Shown: positions 6,928 to 12,605 of the stretch, in pieces
Layout of the letters: every line of letters starts with the position of its first letter
Numbering within the stretch: position 1 is the first letter of the stretch
DNA from: Candidatus Staskawiczbacteria bacterium
Lineage (GTDB): Bacteria; Patescibacteriota; Minisyncoccia; Minisyncoccales; Staskawiczbacteraceae
Direction of reading: 5' to 3'
Length of the DNA stretch: 12,939 nucleotides
NCBI GenBank assembly: GCA_903913175.1
Contig: CAIWKF010000094.1
Coordinates: 1 to 12,939 of the forward strand
Notes under the pieces: model-generated
Databases searched by the model: none
Seen by the model: the letters and a program-made list of their open reading frames with translations, nothing else
Told to the model about the DNA's origin: nothing
Position numbers and translations under genes: made by a program

Positions 6928-7761
6928 TTATTTTATTGGCACATTTACAAGTTTGACTCCAGCACTTTCTAAAACTTTTTTAGCGTCAAAGTTTGAGCCG
7001 CCTTCTGCAAAAAAAACTTGCTTTACTCCTGAGCACGCAATCATTTTAGCGCATACAGGACACGGAAAAGTAGTCACATAAATTGCCAAATTATTCACAC
7101 TAATTCCATCTTTAGCAGCTTTGGCAATTATATATTGCTCGGCATGAATGGTGTTTGCAATTTCATGACTTTGCCCAGCTTTAAAAAAGTCTCTAGCTTC
7201 ACCAACTTGATAAGGCGTATGGTCACTTGGCAAATCTTTATTATTAGCACGCAATATAATTTCTTTATCTTTTACAAGTACTGCCCCAATTTGTCTCCAC
7301 CAATCACCACTTTTTTCTGATTCTTTCAAAGCTTCTTGCATCATTTCTATATCAAAACCATCTCTAGACACAACTATATCAACCAAATTTTCTTGACGTA
7401 AAACTTTCTCCCTATCCCAGCGTAAAAAAACCGAATCCCACTCAATTTCATTACCCACTAAATATTTTCCGGCTAAATTCCTCGAAACCTCATCATTAAT
7501 CAAAACAATTTTTTTATTTATCAATTTTTTAACCGAACTTTTTGTTAAAATAAAAATATTTTTAAATCCAAATTTTTTAAGCAAATCTATGACCTTTTTT
7601 GATTCTATTGAAGCAATGTCAACTTTAAATTCAGACAATTCTGAAATAAATTTTCCATCTATTACAAAAACTCCAGAAATTTTATTTTTAATCTTACTTA
7701 AAAAATCTAAATACCCTTTGTGAATTACCGGAATGTGAATTACTAAAATCCTTTTTTCCAT
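6928..7761 (-). CDS. dCMP deaminase-like protein with extra N-terminal domain
   Basis: The C-terminal half (about residues 135-277) is a zinc-dependent cytidine/deoxycytidylate deaminase domain: RQIGAVLVKDKEI, then the zinc ligand and proton-shuttle motif HAE (206-208), and TTFPCPVCAKMI with Cys234 and Cys237. This is the pattern of dCMP deaminases, which supply dUMP; its position directly before thyA supports that role. The N-terminal ~130 residues are not part of ordinary dCMP deaminases. They begin RILVIHIPVIHKGYLDFL and continue GVFVIDGKFI, an alternating strand-helix pattern faintly like an HxGH nucleotidyltransferase with HKGY in place of HxGH. That resemblance is my inference. Total length 277 aa versus about 150-180 for the usual enzyme. 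Confidence 0.88.
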   Translation of the reverse strand: MEKRILVIHIPVIHKGYLDFLSKIKNKISGVFVIDGKFISELSEFKVDIASIESKKVIDLLKKFGFKNIFILTKSSVKKLINKKIVLINDEVSRNLAGKYLVGNEIEWDSVFLRWDREKVLRQENLVDIVVSRDGFDIEMMQEALKESEKSGDWWRQIGAVLVKDKEIILRANNKDLPSDHTPYQVGEARDFFKAGQSHEIANTIHAEQYIIAKAAKDGISVNNLAIYVTTFPCPVCAKMIACSGVKQVFFAEGGSNFDAKKVLESAGVKLVNVPIK

Positions 7762-7775
7762 AAATTTTATTTTGT

Positions 7776-7805
7776 ATCATAATTTTACCAAATCAAATTT
7801 ATCAA
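7776..7805 (-). promoter_or_regulatory. Candidate promoter for the deaminase-thyA operon
   Basis: On the minus strand TTGATA (7800-7805) and TATGAT (7776-7781) are spaced by 18 bases, each one mismatch from the sigma-70 consensus. It lies after the rplK terminator and 15 bases before the deaminase ATG, so the mRNA leader would be very short. Confidence 0.55.
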
Positions 7806-7818
7806 TGCAACTTTACAA

Positions 7819-7855
7819 AACAAAAAAGAGTTGCATTTTGCAACTCTTTTTTGTT
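7819..7855. terminator. Strong hairpin terminator after rplK
   Basis: Two 17-base arms (7819-7835 and 7839-7855) are perfectly complementary around a three-base TTT loop; the core is GAGTTGCA/TGCAACTC flanked by six A and six T. The symmetrical A and T runs make it an intrinsic terminator on either strand; in context it ends the rplK transcript on the minus strand. Confidence 0.92.
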
Positions 7856-7893
7856 AGATTGCCACGTCGCCTTCTGGCTTCTCGCAATGACGA
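7856..7893. repeat. Interspersed palindromic repeat ('CATTGCGAG' type)
   Basis: The minus-strand sequence begins TCGTCATTGCGAGAAGCC and ends GGCGACGTGGCAATCT. I recognise this as a variant of a short repeat with the core GTCATTGCGAG...GACGTGGCAATCT that recurs in many unrelated bacterial genomes. Here it is wedged between the rplK stop codon (7894-7896) and the terminator, and it is GC-rich relative to its surroundings. Confidence 0.6.
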
Positions 7894-8319
7894 CTATTTT
7901 ATAACTTCAATTCCCATGTTTTTGGCGGTGCCTGCAATAATTTTTATAGCTTGATCAATGTCTGTAGTGTTTAAATCTGTCATTTTCTTTTCTGCTACTT
8001 CTTTTAATTGAGCTTTAGTAATTTTACCAACAATTTTTTTATTTGGCTCACCGCTTCCCTTTTCAATACCAATTGTTTTTTTAATTAATTCTGAAGCAGG
8101 CGGAGTTTTTAATTTAAAAGTGTAAGATCTGTCTTTATAAATAGTTACTTCTGCTGGAATAGTATAACCCATTTGAGCTTTGGTAACTTCATTAAATTTT
8201 TGACAAAACTCTGCAATATTTAAACCATGTTGAGCCAAAGCAGGACCAACTGGAGGTGCAGGAGTGGCGCGTCCAGCTGCAATTTGAATTTTCACTATAG
8301 CCTTAATTTCTTTTGCCAT
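7894..8319 (-). CDS. rplK: 50S ribosomal protein L11
   Basis: L11 binds 23S rRNA in the GTPase-associated centre of the large subunit. The 141-aa product is the standard length. It shows KIQIAAGRATPAPPVGPALAQHGLNI, where the proline-rich turn and GPALA(Q/G)HGLNI are diagnostic, followed by IPAEVTIYKDRSYTFKLKTPPAS and the RNA-binding C-terminal domain with GKITKAQLKEVAEKK and AGTAKNMGIEV. It ends the secE-nusG-rplK run. Normally rplA (L1) follows directly; here a repeat, a terminator and an unrelated deaminase follow. It is separated from nusG by about 160 bases holding a large hairpin, so it may have additional control. No Shine-Dalgarno sequence is visible before the ATG. Confidence 0.98.
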   Translation of the reverse strand: MAKEIKAIVKIQIAAGRATPAPPVGPALAQHGLNIAEFCQKFNEVTKAQMGYTIPAEVTIYKDRSYTFKLKTPPASELIKKTIGIEKGSGEPNKKIVGKITKAQLKEVAEKKMTDLNTTDIDQAIKIIAGTAKNMGIEVIK

Positions 8320-8398
8320 TTTTTTATAAATTCGTGCACTATGTAATGACTAAATTTCTTGAGTCAAGAGCAATGCTTAAACTTAATTATTTTATTAA

Positions 8399-8475
8399 GC
8401 GAGGCAATAATTTTTTTCGAGAAGAGGGTGCCCCGTTAGAGAGGCTCTCCTCGCAGAAAAAATTTGTTGCCGAGC
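8399..8475 (-). other. Large structured hairpin between nusG and rplK
   Basis: On the minus strand CGAGGAGAG (8445-8453) pairs with CTCTTCTCG (8418-8426), nine pairs with one G-T, around an 18-base loop containing TAACGGGGC. The stem extends outward through T-run against A-run and then GGCAA (8467-8471) against TTGCC (8404-8408), giving a nearly continuous hairpin of about 77 bases. The T-run lies 5' and the A-run 3', so it is not a standard intrinsic terminator. It could be an rplK mRNA leader structure or a palindromic repeat. Confidence 0.55.
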
Positions 8476-8479
8476 AAAA

Positions 8480-9027
8480 TTATGAAACCTTTTTTATTTG
8501 TAATGAATCAAGCTCTACTGGCGTATCTCTGCCAAACATATTAACCAGTACTTTAATTTTTCCTCTTCTTGATCAATTTCTGAAACCTTTCCTTCAAACC
8601 CTTTAAATGGTCCATCGTTAATTTTAACTGCATCACCAATAAGAAAGTCAATTGTAAAGGCCGCAACATCTTTTTCCATTTTACCCATTAATTCATCAAT
8701 ATCTTTTTGTGAAACTGGGATTGGTGTGGTTCCTGCTCCTAAAAATCCTGTTACTCTTGGGGTATTTCTAACCACATACCAAGATTCATCTGTTACAATC
8801 ATTTCCACAAGCACATATCCAGGAAAAACCTTTTCCTCAATTGTTTTTCTTTTTCCGTTTTTAATTTTTATCTTTTTTTCTTTTGGAACAATTACATTAA
8901 AAATCTTGTCTTCCATACCAAGGCTTTCAATTCTTTGTTTTAAATTTTTGGCAACTGCGTCTTCATAACCAGAATAAGTGTGAAGCACATACCAACTTCT
9001 TTGTTGTTCTATTTGTTGCTTGCTCAT
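8480..9027 (-). CDS. nusG: Transcription antitermination factor NusG, with apparent frameshift
   Basis: NusG binds RNA polymerase and, through its KOW domain, links it to ribosomal protein S10 or Rho. The N-terminal NGN domain is clear: RSWYVLHTYSGYEDAVAKNL, KVFPGYVLVEM and VRNTPRVTGFLG. The KOW motif GDAVKINDGPFKGFEGKV starts at residue 131. After residue ~159 (EEEKLK) the frame runs into a short wrong tail and a stop at 8515. A one-base shift within the A-rich stretch at 8552-8561 restores the expected ending VLVNMFGRDTPVELDSLQIKKVS with a TAA at 8480-8482, giving a normal length of about 182 aa. The coordinates given span the restored gene. This is either a read/assembly error or a real truncation. 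Confidence 0.9.
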
Positions 9028-9040
9028 AATTTTTTAAATA

Positions 9041-9235
9041 CTATTTAAATATAAACATTTTTATTGCACTAGAAAAAAAATAGTCCAATCCTCCTAAAAA
9101 GGCTGACACAATAATAGTAACAACTAAAACAACCAAAGTGTATCTTACAACTTCTTTTTTTGAAAGCCATGTTACTCTTTTCATTTCAACATAAACTTCC
9201 TTAAAAAATGATTTTACCTTTTCTTGTATATTCAT
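9041..9235 (-). CDS. secE: Preprotein translocase subunit SecE
   Basis: SecE is the small essential clamp subunit of the SecYEG protein-export channel. The 64-aa protein is the short single-span form. It has a cytoplasmic amphipathic helix (VKSFFKEVYVEMKRVTWLSKKEVVRYT), with the characteristic E-x-K-(R/K)-V-x-W-(L/P) motif, then one transmembrane helix (LVVLVVTIIVSAFLGGLDYFF). Gene order secE-nusG-rplK is highly conserved in bacteria and confirms the call. nusG starts 13 bases after its stop. A good promoter lies at 9286-9314, about 50 bases upstream of the ATG. Confidence 0.95.
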   Translation of the reverse strand: MNIQEKVKSFFKEVYVEMKRVTWLSKKEVVRYTLVVLVVTIIVSAFLGGLDYFFSSAIKMFIFK

Positions 9236-9253
9236 ATTCTTTATATTTGTAGT

Positions 9254-9280
9254 TTTAAAAAATAGCCCACAGGCTATATA
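9254..9280 (-). terminator. Short hairpin with T-run ahead of secE
   Basis: On the minus strand ATAGCC-TGTG-GGCTAT is a six-pair hairpin followed by six T. It looks like a weak intrinsic terminator. It lies just downstream of the candidate secE promoter, so it would form at the very 5' end of the secE mRNA; it may instead end transcripts coming from the tRNA-rpmG side. Confidence 0.4.
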
Positions 9281-9285
9281 CTGTT

Positions 9286-9314
9286 ATATTAACCGATATA
9301 CTAAACTTAGTCAA
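9286..9314 (-). promoter_or_regulatory. Candidate promoter for secE-nusG-rplK
   Basis: On the minus strand TTGACT (9309-9314) and TAATAT (9286-9291) are separated by exactly 17 bases. The -35 box is five of six matches and the -10 box four of six. It lies between rpmG and secE. Confidence 0.6.
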
Positions 9315-9351
9315 TAGTTTGTAACAAATCTTTGCAACAAACATAACAAGG

Positions 9352-9513
9352 TTATTTTTTGCCTTCTTTGTGCAATAAATGCTTTTTACAAGTGTTGCAG
9401 AATTTCTTCATTTCTAATTTAATCTCTGCAGTTTTTTTAGTTTTTTTTGTAAAATAATTTACATTTTTACAAGCACTACATTGCATTTTTAAAAACGGTT
9501 TTTTTGTTGCCAT
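9352..9513 (-). CDS. rpmG: 50S ribosomal protein L33
   Basis: A 53-aa frame starts at ATG 9513 and ends at TAA 9352-9354. It encodes a zinc-ribbon L33: MATKKPFLKMQCSACKNVNY, then TKKTKKTAEIKLEMKKFCNTC, ending KKHLLHKEGKK. The four cysteines at 12, 15, 39 and 42 form two CxxC pairs, the zinc-binding (C+) form of L33. L33 sits near the tRNA exit site of the large ribosomal subunit. rpmG directly before secE-nusG is a common bacterial arrangement, and two tRNA genes lie upstream on the same strand. No Shine-Dalgarno sequence is visible. Confidence 0.95.
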   Translation of the reverse strand: MATKKPFLKMQCSACKNVNYFTKKTKKTAEIKLEMKKFCNTCKKHLLHKEGKK

Positions 9514-9538
9514 AACAATTTTATAAAATAAAATTGAA

Positions 9539-9599
9539 TTTTAAATTTGAAATTTTAAATTTGAAAACAATTTTAAATAGTTAAATTTTAAATTTGAAA
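9539..9599. repeat. Three copies of a 14-base AT repeat
   Basis: TTTTAAATTTGAAA occurs exactly at 9539-9552, 9553-9566 (tandem) and 9586-9599, with a partial copy between. It fills the gap between rpmG and tRNA-Thr. No function is evident; slippage in an AT-rich spacer is possible. Confidence 0.8.
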
Positions 9600-9609
9600 T
9601 ACTCTCTTG

Positions 9610-9681
9610 AGCCGAAGATGGGAATCGGACCCATGACCTTTTTCTTACCAAGAAAATGCTCTACCACTGAGCCACTCCGGC
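9610..9681 (-). tRNA. tRNA-Thr(GGT)
   Basis: The 72-base minus-strand sequence folds as a full cloverleaf: acceptor GCCGGAG/CTTCGGC (one G-T pair), D-stem GCTC/GAGC, anticodon stem TTTTC/GAAAA with loop TTGGTAA and anticodon GGT, variable AGGTC, and T-arm ATGGG/CCCAT. The T-loop reads TCCGATT, so position 55 is C rather than the usual T. The discriminator is T, and CCA is not encoded. Confidence 0.93.
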
Positions 9682-9700
9682 GATTAATTTTTATATAAAG

Positions 9701-9783
9701 TGGGCGCGGTAGGACTTGCACCTACGAAGAGGAGACCTCGACAGATTTACAGTCTGTTGCCTTTGCTGCTCAGCCACACGCCC
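9701..9783 (-). tRNA. tRNA-Tyr(GTA)
   Basis: The 83-base sequence folds with acceptor GGGCGTG/CGCGCCC, anticodon stem ACAGA/TCTGT with loop CTGTAAA (anticodon GTA), a long class II variable arm with GAGG/CCTC stem as expected for bacterial tRNA-Tyr, and T-stem GTAGG/CCTAC. The T-loop reads TGCAAGT, with G where position 55 is almost always T (pseudouridine). The discriminator is A and CCA is not encoded. Confidence 0.93.
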
Positions 9784-9836
9784 CTATAACACATAACTAT
9801 TGATATAAATATATCACAAAGTTTATTATTATTCAA

Positions 9837-10514
9837 CTATAAAATTTCTTTGCCGTGTGCTTTTTTCCATTCTTCAATATTTTTATGGTTTCCTGAAAGT
9901 AAAACCTCTGGCACCTTCCACTTCTTTTTATCACCCTTTGGTATAAAAACTTCTGGGCGTGTATATTGAGCGTATTCAATAAATCCACCATTTTTAGTAA
10001 CTCTTTCTTTAAGTAATTCTTCTTTGCCAATTACCCCAGGAATTAGTCTTGAAACTGTTTCCATAACAACCATAGCTGGCAATTCCCCACCCATTAAGTC
10101 ATATTCACCAATTGAAAGTTTTATATCTGCAATGTTTTCTGCCACGCGCTCATCTACGCCTTCGTATCTGCCACAAATAAAAATAATTTGGTCTAACTTG
10201 GCTAATTTACTTGCCATTTTTTGATTAAAAACTTCACCTCTTGGCGTAAAAAAAATAACTTTAGACTTTTTACTTTTAACTTTCAACTTTATAAACTTTA
10301 CCGCCTTGTATATTGGTTCAACCATCATAACCATTCCCAGTCCTCCACCAAAAGGTCTTCCATCAACTGTTTGATGATTGTTGGTAGTCCATTTTCTTAA
10401 ATTATGTGCTTTAATTTTTATCAGCTTTTTCTTAATAGCCCGCGCAATCAAACTCTCCCCAATATATGAGTCAAAAATTTTTGGAAAAATTGTAATTACA
10501 TCAAATTTAATCAT
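9837..10514 (-). CDS. trmD: tRNA (guanine-N1-)-methyltransferase TrmD
   Basis: TrmD methylates G37 next to the anticodon using S-adenosylmethionine and prevents +1 frameshifting. The 225-aa protein begins IKFDVITIFPKIFDSYI and carries the substrate and trefoil-knot motifs: DGRPFGGGLGMVMM (51-64), FFTPRGEVFNQ, ICGRYEGVDERV (113-124), SIGEYDLMGGELPAMVVMETVSRLIPGV (134-161) and the end VPEVLLSGNHKNIEEWKK. The usual D-S-F segment holding the catalytic aspartate before (Y)TRPEV is not recognisable; here it reads KERVTKNGGFIEYAQYTRPEV. It follows khpA, but a terminator-like hairpin lies between, only 13 bases from its ATG. The rimM and rplS neighbours seen in many bacteria are absent here. Confidence 0.96.
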   Translation of the reverse strand: MIKFDVITIFPKIFDSYIGESLIARAIKKKLIKIKAHNLRKWTTNNHQTVDGRPFGGGLGMVMMVEPIYKAVKFIKLKVKSKKSKVIFFTPRGEVFNQKMASKLAKLDQIIFICGRYEGVDERVAENIADIKLSIGEYDLMGGELPAMVVMETVSRLIPGVIGKEELLKERVTKNGGFIEYAQYTRPEVFIPKGDKKKWKVPEVLLSGNHKNIEEWKKAHGKEIL

Positions 10515-10527
10515 AAAATTTTATATC

Positions 10528-10557
10528 AAAAACCGTACTAATTGTAGCACGGTTTTT
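10528..10557. terminator. Hairpin terminator between khpA and trmD
   Basis: AAAAACCGT (10528-10536) pairs with ACGGTTTTT (10549-10557), with an inner CTA/TAG pairing. The A and T runs make it plausible on either strand. On the minus strand it would stop khpA transcripts just before trmD. Confidence 0.75.
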
Positions 10558-10575
10558 GGTTTTTGTAAATTTTAA

Positions 10576-10896
10576 TTACAAAGAAATGTTATCAATGTCG
10601 TCGGAAGAAATTTCTTTTCTTTCAACTTTTGGAGCTCTTCCACCCTCTGGTTCCTCAATTTTAAGGTTTACTCTGGCGTGATTTTTTAATCCAACAATTC
10701 TTACCAAGTTTCTAATAGCCTTGGCTGTTGAACCTTCTCTTCCAATAATTTGACCCATATCTGCTGGGTTTACAACTAATGAAAGCAATACTCCCATTTC
10801 ATCAACTTTTCTTTCAACTTTGACATCTTTAGGATTGTCAACTAACTCTTTTACAACATATTCTAAAAACTCTTTATCATTTTCTTTTACTGCCAT
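10576..10896 (-). CDS. khpA: KH-domain RNA-binding protein KhpA
   Basis: KhpA is a small single-KH-domain RNA-binding protein, known in Gram-positives to pair with KhpB (Jag). The 106-aa product has the canonical start (EFLEYVVKELVDNPKDVKVE) and the KH signature GQIIGREGSTAKAIRNLVRI with the GxxG loop (GREG). The C-terminal tail after residue ~80 (EEPEGGRAPKVERKEISSDDI) is about 25 residues longer than in many KhpA proteins and is charged. In most bacteria khpA lies between rpsP and trmD; here trmD follows on the same strand but rpsP is not upstream. It has a strong promoter (11057-11084) and an unusually long leader of about 150 bases. Confidence 0.93.
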   Translation of the reverse strand: MAVKENDKEFLEYVVKELVDNPKDVKVERKVDEMGVLLSLVVNPADMGQIIGREGSTAKAIRNLVRIVGLKNHARVNLKIEEPEGGRAPKVERKEISSDDIDNISL

Positions 10897-11050
10897 TTGT
10901 TTTTTATTGATTGAATTGTTTAATAATCTAGGCCCTTTTTTGGTCTATTTTTCTTTTAACTTTTCAATCTATATAATCATTTTGTTTTGTCTATCTGTAG
11001 CCCGACCTTTGCTCCCTGTTATTTATCAGGATAGCTAATTTTACGCTACT
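10897..11050 (-). other. Long structured 5' leader of khpA
   Basis: From the predicted start site near 11050 to the khpA ATG there are about 150 bases without a supported gene. The first ~60 bases can fold as GTAGC...GCTAC enclosing GCT-AT-CCTG/CAGG-G-AGC. No known riboswitch class is recognised. A tiny three-codon ATG frame (ATG ATT ATA TAG) is also present. Confidence 0.4.
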
Positions 11051-11056
11051 ATGTTA

Positions 11057-11084
11057 AGTATATCAATTCAAAAATTACTGTCAA
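11057..11084 (-). promoter_or_regulatory. Strong sigma-70-type promoter for khpA
   Basis: On the minus strand TTGACA (11079-11084, perfect) and TATACT (11057-11062, five of six) are separated by 16 bases. Transcription would run toward khpA with a long leader. Confidence 0.75.
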
Positions 11085-11114
11085 GCCTTTGTATATTTTT
11101 GTCTATTTTTTTGC

Positions 11115-11151
11115 AAAAAAAACGACGGGCTTCTCCAAAGAGAAACCCGTC
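11115..11151 (-). terminator. Intrinsic terminator after the dockerin-like gene
   Basis: On the minus strand GACGGG and TTCTC pair with GAGAA and CCCGTC (one internal mismatch, four-base loop), followed by G and eight T. It lies 22 bases after the TAG stop of the gene ending at 11174, so the gene is its own transcription unit. Confidence 0.9.
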
Positions 11152-11173
11152 TTAATAATCGCTGAACTAACGA

Positions 11174-12565
11174 CTAGCCCAGCCCACCAACCGCCAGGAT
11201 GTTAACTGGCCATGTTGACGAACTACTGGACTGCGTAGGCGTGGCGTAGTTTCCGTAGTTGAAACTGAAATTAACACCACTCAGTTGATCTCCGCCAATG
11301 ATTTCATCGACGCACAACTGCCAGATTTCCCCCGCTTTCGCCGTCGGCAAGTTATCAAACCTATCGAAGTACAGAAACGAGAGATTCGGGTACGCCTCAT
11401 ACTCCTTCCACACAGTTTCCTCAATCGTGGGGTTAATCCGCGTACCGTTTGGCAACTGCAAATAAACGTGACTGAGCATGACATTCATGTCATACGTCAG
11501 GTTGCCACCGACTAACCGCGACCCAAACCACGCCGAATTAAATGACGGCGACTCTTTACCAGTGAACTGTAAGTTCGCCAGCAACACGTTCTGCTTCGTC
11601 GTAATCGGACTATTCGGCCCAACAACCGTCGGCACACTCAGAATTGGCTGTTGGATGTACACAGTCCGATCATTCACATTCAGCTCAATTACCTCTGCCG
11701 TTGCGCCGGGAAATGTGTCCACCTTCAAAGAACCCAGCGTGTATTTATGCTGGCCAACATCATATGGAATGTTAACGTATAGATCAAACGTGACTGGCAC
11801 GTTCTTATCCAACGCAACATTCCAGACTCCAATGGTATCTGAACCCCATCCCGCAGCACCAACGAATTTACCGCCCACCTCCAGCAAATAAAAATTAGAA
11901 TCACCCGTAATTTCAAAAGATTTTGGAAACGTGGTCTCAGTTAAAGATGTCACGGTGACAGAATCTACCAAGACTTTAGTTGCTCCGGGCGCAACCGTGA
12001 TGTCGCCTAGCTTATTGTGCTCCATCTTTACGAGATCAACACAATCGTACACGACTTTATGGGGACCATTCCAGTTCAAATCCCAGATCACATACAACGC
12101 ATCCTGCGGAGTACGCCAGCCATCCCCGTTGGGATCGGCCAAATCCTTCCATTGACCAGACATGGCATTGAGATGGAACGAGCCACCACGACTATTGATG
12201 TCATTCACTATTATCAACACATCCACTGCGGTGACGTATCCGTCACCATTAATGTCCACATTCTGAACTGACGCACAATAATCACCACCTCCGGCTGCGC
12301 TGACCACGAAACTGCTCGTGGCATCCGCGACTGTGAGTGGAACAGCACTCAGTTGGACCACTGGGACCTCGATCGTCGACACATTGTCGACAACCGGCGC
12401 ACCGTCAGTGACCAACAGATTGTTACCCGACAGCATTAATCTCCCCTCGCACTCCTCGAAGCACAAACTCCGAGGCTCGCCAAAGACCTTCTCAGTCTTG
12501 GCAAAAAAAACGGACACAACGAAACGAACGAAACTCACGACACTGGAAACTAAATTCGACAACAT
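11174..12565 (-). CDS. Dockerin-type calcium-loop protein, planctomycete-like, probably acquired
   Basis: I chose ATG 12565 (463 aa) over GTG 12604 because AAAGGG lies eight bases upstream. The protein starts with a hydrophobic segment (LSNLVSSVVSFVRFVVSVFF), then CFEECEGRLMLSGNNLL, resembling the 'LEPR/LEDR-LLLSG' motif of many planctomycete surface proteins. Two 12-residue calcium loops follow: DINGDGYVTAVD (104-115), continuing VLIIVNDIN, and DPNGDGWRTPQD (144-155), continuing ALYVIWDLN, a dockerin type I pair. The remaining ~300 residues are beta-rich and Val/Thr/Asn-rich with no catalytic motif I recognise, fitting an extracellular or surface protein. GC is about 47% in a sampled stretch versus about 30% around it. 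Flanked by its own promoter, terminator and an IS end; horizontal origin is inferred. Confidence 0.75.
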   Translation of the reverse strand: MLSNLVSSVVSFVRFVVSVFFAKTEKVFGEPRSLCFEECEGRLMLSGNNLLVTDGAPVVDNVSTIEVPVVQLSAVPLTVADATSSFVVSAAGGGDYCASVQNVDINGDGYVTAVDVLIIVNDINSRGGSFHLNAMSGQWKDLADPNGDGWRTPQDALYVIWDLNWNGPHKVVYDCVDLVKMEHNKLGDITVAPGATKVLVDSVTVTSLTETTFPKSFEITGDSNFYLLEVGGKFVGAAGWGSDTIGVWNVALDKNVPVTFDLYVNIPYDVGQHKYTLGSLKVDTFPGATAEVIELNVNDRTVYIQQPILSVPTVVGPNSPITTKQNVLLANLQFTGKESPSFNSAWFGSRLVGGNLTYDMNVMLSHVYLQLPNGTRINPTIEETVWKEYEAYPNLSFLYFDRFDNLPTAKAGEIWQLCVDEIIGGDQLSGVNFSFNYGNYATPTQSSSSSTWPVNILAVGGLG

Positions 12566-12605
12566 GGCTTTCGCCCTTTCCAAAAATTGAAACACAAAAC
12601 ACACA

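Noticed and set aside
8339..8367. Possible separate rplK promoter (TTGACT with a weak TACATA)
   Set aside because: The -10 box matches only three of six positions, and spacing is 16; not enough support.
8552..8561. Programmed -1 frameshift in nusG
   Set aside because: No X-XXY-YYZ slippery heptamer in the correct phase and no reason known for recoding in NusG; a missing base is simpler.
9802..9815. GATATA-AA-TATATC palindrome upstream of tRNA-Tyr
   Set aside because: Short and purely AT-rich in an AT-rich spacer; likely chance.
9833..10030. 65-aa frame overlapping the end of trmD
   Set aside because: Shifted-frame shadow of trmD; the trmD frame carries all conserved motifs.
11281..12590. 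Several plus- and minus-strand open frames overlapping the dockerin-like gene
   Set aside because: They are antisense or shifted shadows of a higher-GC gene; no ribosome sites or recognisable domains.
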